Assembly: GCF_030936135.1 (NCBI RefSeq)
Contig: NW_026776913.1
Coordinates: forward strand, 1,674,001 to 1,738,000
Reading direction: 5' to 3'
DNA length: 64,000 nt
From: Gavia stellata
Lineage: Eukaryota; Chordata; Aves; Gaviiformes; Gaviidae
Below the pieces are notes generated by a model. That model ran no database searches, was not told the origin of the DNA, and saw nothing but the letters and a program-made list of their open reading frames with translations. The translations under genes and the position numbers were made by a program. Positions within the stretch are counted from its first letter, which is position 1, and the number at the start of each line of letters is the position of its first letter. Below are positions 1 to 11,107 of this stretch, piece after piece.

Positions 1-2543
1 CCCCTCTACGCATCACACAACTGATGCTACATGGAGTAAGTGGGTTGCACTGATAACGCAACGAGCTCGGATGGGAAACCCCGACCGCCCGGGAATCCTG
101 GAAGTGATCATGGACTGGCCAGAGGGCCGAAACTTCGGAGTGTCACCAGAGGAGGTGACTCGTGCTGAAGAGGCCCCTCTGTATAATGAATTATCAGAGA
201 CTGAGAAGCAATATGCCCTGTTTACAGATGGATCCTGTCGTATTGTGGGAAAACATCGAAGGTGGAAAGCTGCTGTGTGGAGTCCTACGCGACAAGTTGC
301 AGAAACTGCTGAAGGACAAGGTGAATCGAGTCAGTTTGCAGAGGTGAAAGCCATTCAGCTGGCTTTAGATATTGCTGAACGAGGGAAATGGCCAGTACTT
401 TATCTCTATACGGACTCATGGATGGTGGCAAATGCCCTGTGGGGGTGGCTACAGCAATGGAAGCAGAGCAACTGGCAGCGCAGAGGTAAGCCCATCTGGG
501 CTGCTGAATTATGGCAAGATATTGCTGCTCGGGTAGAGAACCTGGTTGTAAAAGTACGTCATGTAGATGCTCACATACCCAAGAGTCGTGCCACTGAAGA
601 ACATCGAAACAATGAGCGGGTGGACCAAGCTGCTAGAATTGAAGTGGCTCAGGTGGATCTGGATTGGGAACATAAGGGTGAGCTATTTGTAGCTCGATGG
701 GCCCATGACACATCAGGACATTTAGGAAGGGATGCAACATACAAATGGGCTCGTGGTCGAGGGGTGGACTTGACCATTGATGCCATTGCACAGGTTATCC
801 ATGAATGTGAAACATGTGCCATAATCAAACACACTAAGCAGTTAAAGCCTTTTTGGTATAGGGCGATGACTGAAATATCAATACGGGGAAGCCTGGCAGG
901 TTGATTATATCACACTACCACGAACCCCCCACGGGAAGCAGCATGTGCTTACAATGGTGGAAGCAACTACCGGATGGATGGAAACATACCCTGTGACCCA
1001 TGCCACTGCCCGGAACATCTTGGGCCTTGAAAAGCAAGTTTTATGGCGACACGTCACCCCTAAAAGAATTGAATCCGACAATGGGACTCATTTCCGAAAC
1101 AACCTCATTAACACCTGGGCCAAGGAGCATGGCATTGACTGGGTGTATCACATCCCCTACCATGCACCAGCCTCCGGGAAAATGGAACGATACAACGCAC
1201 TGTTAAAAACGACACTGAAAGCAATGGGTGCTGGGACATTTAAGCATTGGGATACACATTCAGCAGAAGCCACTTGGCTAGTTAACACTAGAGGCTCTGC
1301 CAGTCGACCTGGCCCTGCCCAATCAAAACCCCTGCGCACTGTGGAAGGAGATAAGATTCCCGTAGTACATATAAGGAACTTGCTGGGAAAAGCAGTCTGG
1401 GTTATTCCTTCCTCAGGAAAAGGTAAACCTATTCGCCGGGTTATTTTTGCTCAAGGACCTGGGTGCACTTGGTGGGTAATGCAGAAGAATGGGGAAGTCC
1501 AGTGTGTACCTCAAGGTGATTTAATTCTGGGTGAAACTAATCCATAATTTGAGTTATATATTACAGAAATTACTATAGCAGGAACCACCTGAACCAATGG
1601 AGGACAAGCCTTACAAGAAGCAGTGCAAGTGCAGCAGTGACCCGACCTGAGCTAGCTGTGGTGCCCAATAACTCCATGCAATACACCACCTCTTCTCTCC
1701 TGAGTGACCACCATAACAGATGGAGCCCAAAGTTATGGACTACATGAACTCAATGGACATTTATGGACATTTTAGAAATATTTTACAGGGGTGGTCCATA
1801 GACTAAGGGAAGGATATCTGTGTACTATATCAAAGGATGGGAAGGGCGATGATAGGGAATGAGAACGTTTTGGATGGTGTGAGACCTGAGCATGATGTAA
1901 ATGGTATGGAATAAGGGGTGGAGAATGTGCTGGTTTTGGCTGGGATGGGGTTAACTTTCTTCATAGCAGCTAGTATGGGGCTGTGTTTTGGATTGTATGG
2001 GGCTGTGTTTTGGATTTGGGCTGGAAACAATGTTGATAAAGCAGGGATGGTTTAGTTACTGCTGAACAGGGCTCACACAGCACCAAGGCCTTTTCTGCTC
2101 CTCACCCCACCCCACCAGTGAGTGGGCTGGGGGTGCACGGGAAGTTGGGAGGGGACACAGCCGGGACAGCTGACCCCAACTGACCAAAGGGATATTCCAT
2201 ACCATATGACATCATGCTCAGTATGTCAAGCTGGGGGAGGAAGAAGGAAGGTGGGGACATTCGGAGTAATGGCGTTTGTCTTCCCGAGCAACCGCTACGC
2301 GTGATAGAGCCCTGCTTCCCTGCAGATAGCTGAACACCTGCCTGCCGACGGGAAGTGGTGAATTAATTCCTTCTTTCGCTTTGCTTCTCCGCGCGGTGTT
2401 CTTTGCTCTACCTATTAAACTGTTTTTATCTCAGCCCACGAGTTTTCTCACTTTTACTCTTCTGGTTCTCTCCCCCACCCCACCTGGGGGGAGTGAGTGA
2501 GCGGCTGTGTGGTGATTAGTCCGGCTGGGCTTAAACCACGACA
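1..2543 (+). mobile_element. Fossil endogenous retrovirus, 3' part with 3' LTR (ERVL-like)
   Basis: Retroviral pol tail followed by an LTR; the 5' part lies outside the window. Parts in order: RNase H (about 190-640, with TDGS and YTDS signatures), integrase zinc-binding region (about 690-840, HxxxH then CxxC), integrase core (about 900-1300), a short stretch without recognisable env, then the 3' LTR at about 1819-2543. The LTR starts TGTG after a purine-rich tract, has a poly(A) region near 2415 and ends CGACA. Absence of env and the pol style fit an avian class III (ERVL-like) element; the family is my inference. The reading frame is broken in at least one place, so it is a fossil. With only one LTR visible, age cannot be estimated from LTR divergence. 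Confidence 0.85.
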
Positions 2544-3538
2544 GGAGTTCAGTCCAGTTGGCAGCCGGTCACAAGTGGTGTCCCCCAGGGCTCAGGTTTG
2601 GTGTTGGTCTTGTTGAATATATTTATGGATGATCTGGATGAGGGGATCGAGTGCTCCCTCAGCAAGTTTGCAGATGACACCAAGTTGTGTGGGAGTGTTG
2701 ATCTGCTTGAGGGTCGGAAGGCTCTGCAGAGGGATCTGGACAGGCTGGATTGATGGGCCAAGGCCAACTCTATGTGGTTCAACAAGGCCAAGTGCCAGGT
2801 CCTGCACTTGGGTCACAACAACGCCATGCAACACTACAGGCTTGGGGACGAGTGCCTGGAAAGATGACCCGCAGAAAAGGACCTGGGGGTGTTGATCGAC
2901 AGCTGGCTGAAGATGAGCCAGCAGTGTGCCCAGGTGGCCAAGAAGGCCAACGGCATCCTGGCCTGTATCAGAAATAGTGTGGCCAGCAGGAGTAAGGAGG
3001 TGATTGTCCCCCTGTACTCGGTGCTGGTGAGTCTGCACCTCAACTGCTGTGTTCAGTTTTGGGCCCATCACTACAAGAAGGACATTGAGGTGCTGAAGCG
3101 TGTCCAACAAAGACCAATGAAGCTGATGAAGGGTCCAGAGAACAAGTGTTATGAGGAATGGCTAAGGGAACTGGAGAACAGGAGGCTCAGGGAGACCTTA
3201 TCGCTCTCTACAACTACCTGAAAGGAGGTTGTAGTGAGGTGGGTGTTGGTTTCTTTTCCCAGGTAACAAGTGATAGGACAAGAGGAAACAGCCTCAAGTT
3301 GTGCCAGGGGAGCTTTAGATTGGATATTAGGAAAAATTTCTTCACCAAAAGGGTTATCAAGCGTAGGAGCAGGCTGTGCAGGGAAGTGGTTAAGTCACCA
3401 TCCCTGGGGTATTTCAAAGATGCGTAGATGTGGCGCTTAGGGACTTGGTTTAGTGGTGGACATGGTAGCGTCAGGTTAACGGTGGGACTCGGTGGTCTTA
3501 AAGGTCTTTTCCAACCTAAATGATTCTATGATTTTATG
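2544..3538 (+). mobile_element. CR1 LINE, 3' part
   Basis: Degenerate C-terminal reverse transcriptase region of CR1 followed by its 3'UTR. Recognisable CR1 phrases include the SGVPQG-type start (about 2570-2590), the FADDTKL-type motif (about 2665-2690), the [14 protein letters not shown] stretch (about 3055-3095) and the typical CR1 end with repeated ATTCTATG-type octamers at 3521-3538. Frames shift several times, so it is dead. Its left edge coincides exactly with the LTR end at 2543. That suggests the retrovirus inserted into an existing CR1, although a chance 5' truncation is also possible. Confidence 0.9.
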
Positions 3539-4229
3539 TTTCTACTTTTTGCCCATCCCTCTGGCCTGTCTATGTCCTTTGGGATGGCAGCTGTGGACTG
3601 CAGTGTAGTTTCTGCTCTCCTCAATATAGTTGCATCTACAAATGCTATGAAAATGAACTCTCTCATCTCCTGCAGGTCATTAAAAACACATGAAACAGAG
3701 CAGGTAGCACGACAGACTCTTGCAGGACCCTTTTAGCTAGATGCCTCCAGGCAGAGTACCACACATTGACCTCATCCCTCTGAGCTCCACCATCCGACTG
3801 TTGTTTTAGCCATCTACTGACTCACCCACGCAGGCCATCATATCCTAACTTGGGCACAAGAATAATGTGGGAGATGATGCTGAAAACTTCACTGACTTCC
3901 AGGTTAAAAGACAACCACTGCTCTCCCCACGCCCAGCAATCCTGTCCTTTCATCACAGAAAGCAAAGAGGATGGCGAGACACACACTACCCTGAGTAAAA
4001 CCAGACACCTTCTTTTTCAGCCACCCAGAAATGGGATCTGAGTGAATGGACACACTCTGGAGCACAGCCTTGAGTTTCACTGCTCATCTGTTGTGCATTT
4101 TTGAAAGGTGCGTGCCATGTTTGGGTGCTGCCAGTCATCAGAGAGTCCCCCCAGTCTCCATCACCCTCTAAAGATGATGGAGAGTGTCATCACTGTGAGA
4201 TTGGCTTGCCCTCTCAGCTCCCTGGGATG
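3539..4229. other. Intergenic, no feature recognised
   Basis: No coding region, RNA gene or familiar repeat is visible in this stretch. Short open frames here have no recognisable motif. Confidence 0.5.
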
Positions 4230-4979
4230 CCGCCCCGCTTGTCCCATAGACTGGTAAGGGTTGCGTTTGCTCAGGTGACCCCTGACTTGATCCCCATCCA
4301 CCACTGGCTGATCTCCTTCAGGGTCCTGCCCTGAGTCACAGAGGCCTGCGAGACCTTGCTGGGGAACACTGAGGCAAAGAGGATAACAGAGAATCTCAGC
4401 TCTGTCTACACCTGCTCTTATGAAACTCAGCAGTGGCCACAGAGTACCTTGGTTTTCTTCTTCAACTGTTCCTGAAGTAGTAAACACTCATTATGGTGCC
4501 CTTTCTAGTTTCCTTTGAGTTGCAGTCTGGGTTATTGCAGAGCTTGGAGGATGCTGTCCTTGAAGACCAGCTGGACTGAGCTCTGCCATCAGGTCACAGC
4601 TCTGTCTCCCACAGTAACGGCTCCAGTTTGTCCTGTCCGTGGCCCTGGCTGAGGGCATTGCTGCACATCTGGGCTGAAGCACCACAGCTGTGGCATCAGG
4701 CAGGGTCATACTTGCCATAGGGGAACCTGTTATCAAGTGTCCAAGAGCCTGAGTGTGCAAAGGCTTTACTTCAGAGGAGAGACATGGCTTGGACAAAAGA
4801 ATTCTGGATGTCTTTTTATCCCTAGGACTACAAACCCAGAATGAAATGTCTGAATTCAGTCAACTGAAGACGTGTCCCCAGCTTGCAGAAATTAGATCCC
4901 TGCCTGTCACCTTCCTGGTGTCCTGTCTAATGATGAAACAAACAAAACGTGATTCTCATGCCTGACTCTTTTCCTGATA
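4230..4979 (+). repeat. Diverged outer 5' flank of OR unit A
   Basis: This stretch aligns by eye, with many differences and gaps, to the reverse complement of unit B's flank. For example, 4255-4420 matches 16900-16735 (phrases around GTTTGCTCAGGT and GAGACCTTGCTGG), and 4830-4980 matches the flank of D around 41205-41360. It shows that A belongs to the same ancestral duplicated unit as B, D and E but is an old copy here. No gene is visible. Confidence 0.6.
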
Positions 4980-4984
4980 GGAGA

Positions 4985-5372
4985 AATGTCAGTGCTGGGA
5001 AGAAGTGTCTCTCCCCAGCTGCGGGAGGGAACCTCAGTGATTGCTCCAGCCTGTTTCACAGCAGGTTCCCCTGGAGCCCCAGGGACCCCTGGGGGGAGCC
5101 CCGAGGGGCAGAGAAAGTGCCGCCTTGGGCTGCTCCTCTGCTGCTGAGCTGGGCCGGGCTCCTGGGATGGAGGGAGCTCATGGCAAGCGGGCAGCACTGC
5201 CGAGAGACAGCTCTGCCCAGGAGCAGCTCCTCTGCAGAGCGCAGCAGGGCTGAGGGCACTGCCTGCAGGCACCGAGGGGAGAGGATCAAGGCAGAGAGAG
5301 GTTAAAGGCAGTCTGGGGTGGGAGGACAGAGGCGAGCTCACTGGAGGAGAAATCTTCACAGCCCTTGACACG
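4985..5372 (+). promoter_or_regulatory. GC-rich 5' block of OR unit A: candidate promoter and noncoding first exon
   Basis: This block is nearly identical to those at 15107-15490 (-), 41360-41750 (+) and 58255-58640 (-), and partly to 26908-27146 (+). It contains a GTTAAAGG box (TTAAA 5302-5306), 71 bases before a strong splice donor (ACACG|GTAAGT, GT at 5373-5374). A GCCCCAGGGA element at 5076-5085 and an ACCCCTGGGG just after it carry the CCCnnGGG core of Olf1/EBF sites known from OR promoters. I infer promoter plus a short first exon ending at 5372. Known: many vertebrate OR genes have upstream noncoding exons. No transcript evidence is available here. Confidence 0.5.
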
Positions 5373-7157
5373 GTAAGTCTCTGGCTGCAGGGCAATTTAG
5401 GTACAGTTCACGGGCAGATCTCCTAATGATGACACATCCCACAAACTCTGAGAGCTTTCAGGGAGAACTGCCACAGGTGCTCCAGTGTAGAGAGGGAGGA
5501 GGTGCCCCAGAGCAGGGCTTCCCTGCTGCACCATGAGAGGGACAGGGCATGAGGGCTGCCTTCTGCCAGGGACGGCTGCAGGGTGTGAAGGTGGGTGTGC
5601 AGCCAGGGGTGCCCAGGGCTGTCCTTCCGAGCAGGGTCCCTGCACCCCCGGGGCTGGGTGCTGGGGCAGGGACTCTGCCGCCTGCCAGGGTCAGCACTCA
5701 GCCTGCCCGGGGAGCTCCCCACGGCGCTGTGGGGAGAAGCTGGGGGTGGAAGGAGAGAGCAGTGCAATGGCAGGGTGCTTCTGCTGTTGAGAGGGTGCTG
5801 TGTGGGTCAGGGCTGCTCACAGCTCCACATCACTGCAGGATCTTCCCAGGAGACTTTTCAGGAAGCACAGCAAGGCAGGGGCTGCCTGAAAGGGAAGGAT
5901 CCTGGTCTTTCACTCTTCTCCTCTGGGTTGTCTGGGTGGGCAATGGCACATAGAAATTAATCTCTCATTTCCGGAGGAGGCACTGAAATTCCAAGTCTGT
6001 TCCTCTTAGAGGTGAATAAAGCGGGGAGTATTGGAAATCACCATGCCGTGGTTACAGACAGCATCAGTGTCACTTTTCCATCCTCGCCAGGGCTGGTCTG
6101 ATGTTCCCCTCAGAGCCTGCACACCCAGAGATGCCCCTGGGCAGTGTCCTGCTGCAGGGAGGGCTCTGCAGGGCAGAGCTGAGCAGGCAGCGGGTGGGAT
6201 GGGCTCTGTGAGCACTGCCAGGGAGGAGACACAGGGGACAGAGAACCAGCTCCTGGCAGGGACAGCTGCAGGCAGCAGAGACAGGGACGGGGTTGGGAGG
6301 ACACTGCAAACAAGCACAGGGGGAGGGTGCGCTCAGGCAGCTCTCTTTCTGTGTTTCCCTGCAGATGTCTGCTGGGCACTGTCTGCGGGGCAATGAGCTG
6401 ACTCTCTCTGTAGAACCTCCCATCGGAGGGACCCCCGAGTCTCTGCTTTGCCTGTCCTGCAGGGCTTGCAAGCTGCCCCCCAGAAAGGCGCAGCTCTGCT
6501 GTGGGATCCTCGGGAGTGCGGAGCCTTTCCTTGGAGGTCGGCACTCTCCTCGCAGAGTCAGCTGCTTCTCTCTGGGAGGGGTCGTGTCCTGCCCTCTCCA
6601 TCACACCTCCACCTCTGGGCTGGGCTGGAGAAGAGTTTGCAGAGCTGTCCTGTGAAACAGGACTCCTCTGGTCTCATCAGAGTTCAGGTTTAGCGTTTTT
6701 TTTTAAAAGAGTAATTTGTGTGTGAAGTCATCTTCAAGGCAGGAAAATGAAAACACAGGGCAGATGGGAAAAGGGCTGATGGACACTGCAGCTTTGTGAA
6801 AAAACACAGACAAAATTATTACAAAGACATGCCAAGCCTCTCTGCCACAGCCCACGTTCTTCCATGAGTCATGAGTGCAGATATTGAACTTTTCCATGAA
6901 AGATGGATTACATTTTACATCCCCTGTGAACATCGGAGCTGTCACAAAGCAGTTCCCATGTACCCACTGCAGCAGAGCAAAGCTGACTCCTCAGCAGCAG
7001 AAGGGCAGAGCTCCTGCTCCTCACAGCACACTCAGCCAGCACAAACTAGAGAAAGGAAATGCATTCCAACTGCGGGGGGATTTCTATGAAAAATTGAGTG
7101 GATTTTCTTCGAGAAATCTGTCCTAACTTTTTTCCTGTCTTTTCCTTCTTTGGACAG
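5373..7157 (+). other. Inferred 5'UTR intron of OR unit A
   Basis: The donor GTAAGT at 5373 and a pyrimidine-rich acceptor ending TTTGGACAG at 7157 bracket 1785 bases with no receptor coding sequence. The acceptor is 23 bases before the ATG, and equivalent sites occur in all five units. A second good acceptor (TTTCCCTGCAG, AG at 6363-6364), conserved in D (42741-42742) and E (57291-57290), could define an alternative noncoding exon. The GC-rich first part holds several overlapping open frames on both strands, which I do not regard as genes. Confidence 0.5.
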
Positions 7158-7180
7158 AACTTAAGACCAGGAAACAGCAA

Positions 7181-8116
7181 ATGTCCAACAGCAGCTCCAT
7201 CACCCAGTTCCTCCTCCTGGCCTTCACAGACACGCGGGAGCTGCAGCTCTTGCACTTCTGCCTCTTCCTGGGCATCTACCTGGCTGCCCTCCTGGGAAAT
7301 GGCCTCATCATCACCGCCATAGCCTGCGACCACCACCTCCACAGCCCCATGTACTTCTTCCTACTCAACCTTTCTCTCATCGACCTGGGCTCCCTCTCCA
7401 CCACTGTCCCCAAAGCCATGGCCAGTTCCCTCTGGGACACCAGGGCCATCTCCTACTCAGGATGTGCTGCCCAAGTCTTTCTGTTTGTCTTTTTCATGTC
7501 AGCAGAACTGTATCTTCTCACTGTCATGTCCTATGACCGCTACATTGCCATCTGCAAACCCCTGCACTACGGGACCCTCCTGGGCAGCAGAGCTTGTGTC
7601 CACATGGCAGCAGCTGCCTGGGGCAGTGGGTTGCTCAATTCCCTTCTTCACACAGCCAATACATTTTCACTACCTCTCTGCAAAGGCAATGCCGTGGACC
7701 AGTTCTTCTGTGAAATTCCACAGATCATCAAGCTCTCCTGCTCAGAAGCCTACCTCACAGAAAATTGGCTTCTTGTGGTTACTGCCTGTTTAGACCTTGG
7801 GGTTTTTGTTTTCATCTTGCTGTCCTATGTGCAGATCTTGAGGGCCGTTCTGAGGATCCCCTCTGAGCAGGGACGGCATAAAGCCTTTTCCACATGCCTC
7901 CCTCATATGGCCGTGGTCTCCCTGTTTCTCATCACTGCAGTGTTTGCCCACCTGAAGCCCCCCTCCATCTCCTCCCCATCCCTGGACCTGGTGGTGGCAG
8001 TTCTGTACTCGGTGGTGCCTCCAGCAGTGAACCCCCTCATCTACAGCATAAGGAACCAGGAGCTCAAGGATGCCTTTTGGAACCTGACCCCATGGATGCC
8101 TTTTCACAGAAAATAA
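7181..8116 (+). CDS. Olfactory receptor, family 14-like (unit A), intact
   Basis: Seven-transmembrane class A GPCR of 311 residues, the normal OR length, encoded in one exon. It would sit in the cilia membrane of olfactory neurons and signal through G-olf; the ligand is unknown. Seen: N-glycosylation site NSS at 3-5; GN of TM1 at 39-40; LHSPMYFFL at 53-61; MSYDRYIAIC at 116-125 (TM3 end); SYVQIL in TM5 at 215-220; KAFSTCLPHM at 234-243; PPAVNPLIYS in TM7 at 280-289. Extracellular cysteines are at 95, 167, 177 and 187. The MSNSSS start is shared by all five paralogues and lies just after the splice acceptor. The canonical poly(A) signal found in C and D is altered here (GGTAAA near 8311), so expression may be weak or end elsewhere. 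Assignment to family 14 is from remembered avian paralogues. Confidence 0.95.
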   Translation: MSNSSSITQFLLLAFTDTRELQLLHFCLFLGIYLAALLGNGLIITAIACDHHLHSPMYFFLLNLSLIDLGSLSTTVPKAMASSLWDTRAISYSGCAAQVFLFVFFMSAELYLLTVMSYDRYIAICKPLHYGTLLGSRACVHMAAAAWGSGLLNSLLHTANTFSLPLCKGNAVDQFFCEIPQIIKLSCSEAYLTENWLLVVTACLDLGVFVFILLSYVQILRAVLRIPSEQGRHKAFSTCLPHMAVVSLFLITAVFAHLKPPSISSPSLDLVVAVLYSVVPPAVNPLIYSIRNQELKDAFWNLTPWMPFHRK

Positions 8117-9079
8117 CCTGCCTCCCCTCCTCTCCACATTTCCCAGAGATTCTCTTAGGCCACAAGTCGGCTTTTTCCTCTTGTGATAATTCTACTCATG
8201 AAAAATTTTCTTGGTTTATACTCCTTCTGTTGAGTGTTGGTGGTGTCATGGGTCACCCTTGCACAACACTGTATCAGCGGTGGCCTGTCCAATGGCAGCT
8301 TTTCGGTAAAAGGGGATCTCCCAGGTGCAGTGCCTGAAGGCTGGTGGAGTTGCTTCCAAGAGAATATCCATAGAGTTTCTCTTTAAAAGTTTCTGTTCTC
8401 CTTTTGTTCTCAGTGTTTTTGGTGTTAAGCTCATGATAAGGTTGGGTTCCATTGGAAAAAAAAAAAAAGTTCTGGTTTTAAAAGCTCTCTTCTTGATGGC
8501 CAGTGGTGGTGCAGATGGTCCATGAGCTCCCCATTATCTCCTCAGCTTGCTACATATATGACAGTACTCCTAGCATATATCAGAGGTGTCAGGAGAACAT
8601 GGGGACTCACGCTGTGCCCTGGGGTTGGAATGACTGGAGACTCAGAAGGTGTAACTCCCTCAAAGGGAACGTGCCCCAAAAGCAAAGCATTAAATCGAGC
8701 TACCCACAAACAAGGACTCTGCAGTTCCACTGGAAAATTGTCCCAAACCAGTCCCACACTCCCACCATTTCCGTCTCTGCCCATACAGCAGAGCCCTGAG
8801 GAGGAACCTTTGCTGTGTGGTCACCTCTGTCCTCCTCCGAGGCTTGGTGATACCCAGCTCCACTGCCATTATTAACAGAAAGGAAACCAGGTTCCCACTG
8901 ACACTTATTACACAGTGAGTCCCACAGCTCTTGCCACAGCTGGACTCTCAGCCCAGCGCATTCTCAGACAGCTCCATCAGGTGCTCATGGCCTTGTCTCG
9001 ACAAATACTGAAAATCTCCATCAACTGATCACCCACCAACTGGCCTGCGTCCTTGCTCCCCTGTTTGGCTCTGAGGGAT
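8117..9079 (+). other. 3' flank of OR unit A
   Basis: Noncoding. About 8490-8880 aligns loosely with the 3' flank of D (about 44995-45310), so the ancestral duplicated unit extended past the gene. An A-run lies at 8456-8468. No gene is recognised. Confidence 0.5.
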
Positions 9080-9225
9080 TTCTCAAAAACCTCTCTCTCA
9101 GCCTCTCCTTCTCCATCGCGTGCTCCAGGCCCCAACCATCCTTCTGGCCTCTGCAGGACTCGCTCCAGCCTGTCAGGGTCCTTCTTGTGCTGGGGAGCCC
9201 CATCCTAGTCACAGTAGTGCAGACG
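9080..9225 (-). mobile_element. CR1 fragment, cut by an LTR
   Basis: Reading on the minus strand gives the CR1 C-terminal reverse transcriptase phrase LERVLQRPEGW and neighbours. The fragment stops where the antisense LTR begins at 9232. Confidence 0.5.
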
Positions 9226-9231
9226 CGGTCC

Positions 9232-9736
9232 TGTGGTGGGTTGACTTTGACCAGCAGCCAGACACCAACCCAGCTGATCAGTCACTGCCCCTACTCAATA
9301 GGGCCAAGGGAGAAAATAAGATGGACTAGCTCATGGGTCAAAGGGAAGACAGGGAGATCGCTTACTAATTCCTGTCACCGGCAAAGAAGAGCTGGCTTGG
9401 GGAAGAGAAATTTAATTTATTGTCAATTAAAAGAGATTTGGATAGTGAGAAGATCTAACAGAAATATTAAAGAACATTTCCCCACCCCGCTCCTTTTTCC
9501 CAGGTTCACATTACTCCTTCATTCCCAATTCTTCTACCCACCCCAACCCTGAGAGGCGCAGGGCGGGTGGGAAATGGGAAGGGTCAATCCGTACATAACA
9601 GTTCTTCTTGGACACTCCTTCCTCACACTTCTTCTCTGCTCCTGCGTGCGTCCTCTCCACAGGATCCCACTGTAGTTCTGGTCAAGGCTATGTGCTGTTC
9701 ACTTCTTTCTCTCTTACTTTTTTCCTTCATTCTCAC
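9232..9736 (-). mobile_element. Fossil LTR fragment, antisense, avian ERV type
   Basis: Begins TGTGGTGGGTTGACTTTG and continues through an AATTTAATTTATTGTCAATTA stretch and a GGGCGGGTGGGAAATGGG stretch that I recognise from avian ERV LTRs in reverse orientation. The family differs from the LTR at 1819-2543. No internal retroviral part is present, so it looks like a degraded solo LTR or fragment lodged among CR1 pieces. Strand is inferred from remembered family orientation. Confidence 0.55.
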
Positions 9737-9737
9737 G

Positions 9738-10012
9738 GCATAGTTGAGGTTGGGAGGGGCCTCTGGAGATTATCTAGTTCAACCCCCAGTTGAGGCAGGG
9801 TCAGCTGGAGCAGGTTGCTCAGGACCTTGTCTAGGTGGGTTTGGAAGATCTCCAAGGATGGAGATGCCACCACCTCTCTGGGCAACCTGTTCCATTGTTT
9901 GACCACCCTCACAAACAAAAAGTGTTTTCTTGCATTCAGATGGAATTTTATGTGGTTTTAATCTTTGTCCACCACCCCTTGTCTTGTTCATTGGGAACTA
10001 CCGAGGAGAGTT
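9738..10012 (-). mobile_element. CR1 LINE 3' end
   Basis: Minus-strand CR1 3' end: the GAACTAGATAATCTCCAGAGG-type tail, AACAGGTTGCCCAGAGAGG and following phrases are typical. It is 5' truncated and noncoding. Confidence 0.8.
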
Positions 10013-10738
10013 TCATAGAATCCCAGAATCATAGAATAGTTTGGGTTGGAGGGACCTTTAGAGGTCATCTAGTCCAACCCCCCTGCAATGAGCAGGGATG
10101 TCTTCCACAAGATCAGGTTGCTCAGATCCCCATCCAACCTGACCTGGAATGTTTCCAGGGATGGGGCATCTACCACCTCTCTGAGCAACCTGTTCCAGTG
10201 TTTCACCATCCTCGTCATAAAAGATTTCTTCCTTATAGCTGCTCTAAATCTATCCTCTTTTAGTATAAAACCATTAGCCCTTGTCCTATCGCAACAGGCC
10301 CTGCTAAAAGCTTTGTCCCCATCTTTCTTATAAGTCCTCTTTAAGCGTTGAAAGGCTGCGATAAGGTCTCCCCGGAGCCTTCTCTTCTCCAGGCTAAACA
10401 GCCTTCCTCCATAGGAGAGGTGTTCTATCCCTCTGATCATTTTTGTGGCCTCCTCCGGAACCGCTCCGTGTCTTTCCTGTGCTGAGGGCTCCAGAGCTGG
10501 ATGCAGGACTCCAGGTGGGGTCTCACCAGCGCAGAGTAGAGGGGCAGAATCACCTCCCTCGGCCTGCTGGCCACACTTCTTTTGATGCAGCCCAGGATAT
10601 GGTTGGCCTTCTGGGCTGTGAGCACCCATTGCCGGCTCATGTCCGGCTTTTCATCCCCCAGTAGCCCCAAGTCCTTCTCGGCAGGGCTGCTCTCAATAAG
10701 GGAGTTTGGCTCCCTTGTCTTCATTCACTCCCATCAGG
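10013..10738 (-). mobile_element. CR1 LINE 3' part
   Basis: A second minus-strand CR1 with its own 3' octamer tail (CAGAATCATAGAATAGTTTG) at 10020-10045, followed by the C-terminal reverse transcriptase region up to an [13 protein letters not shown]-type phrase near 10690. It is 5' truncated with several frame breaks. Confidence 0.85.
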
Positions 10739-10741
10739 AAT

Positions 10742-11105
10742 TTATGTGCTCCAATAAGGCCCCTCTGAGCCTGTTCTTCTCCAGACTGAACAGTCCTAGA
10801 TCTCTCAGCCTTTCCTCCTATGGAAGATGCTGTAGTCCCTTAAACCATTTGTGGTTTCACCAGTGCAGAGGAGAGGGGAAAGACCACCTCCCTCCATCTG
10901 CCAGCAATGTTCTCCCAGGAGGCTGTTGGCCTTTGCTGCAGGGGTGCCGTATTGGCACATGCTCAGCAGCTTGTCCTGGGGACGCCCAGTCCTTCTCGGC
11001 AGGGCTGCTATCTAGCTGGTCAGCCCCCAGCATGATGTCCACAGTGTGGCTGGATCACAGGCTTTCCTCCCCCGGGGACATTCTCAGCAGCAGCTTGTCC
11101 TTCTT
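10742..11105 (-). mobile_element. CR1 LINE internal fragment
   Basis: A degraded minus-strand CR1 piece without its own 3' tail, with a second ESSPAEKDW-like phrase near 11000-11020. It lies between two CR1 copies that have tails, so it is probably the remnant of an older copy into which the others inserted. Confidence 0.65.
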
Positions 11106-11107
11106 CA

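Noticed and set aside
5533-5960. Several overlapping open frames of 80-134 codons in the GC-rich OR 5' blocks, repeated in all units
   Set aside because: They recur because the DNA is duplicated, overlap on both strands, have no domain and lie within the inferred 5'UTR intron. GC-rich, stop-poor sequence explains them.
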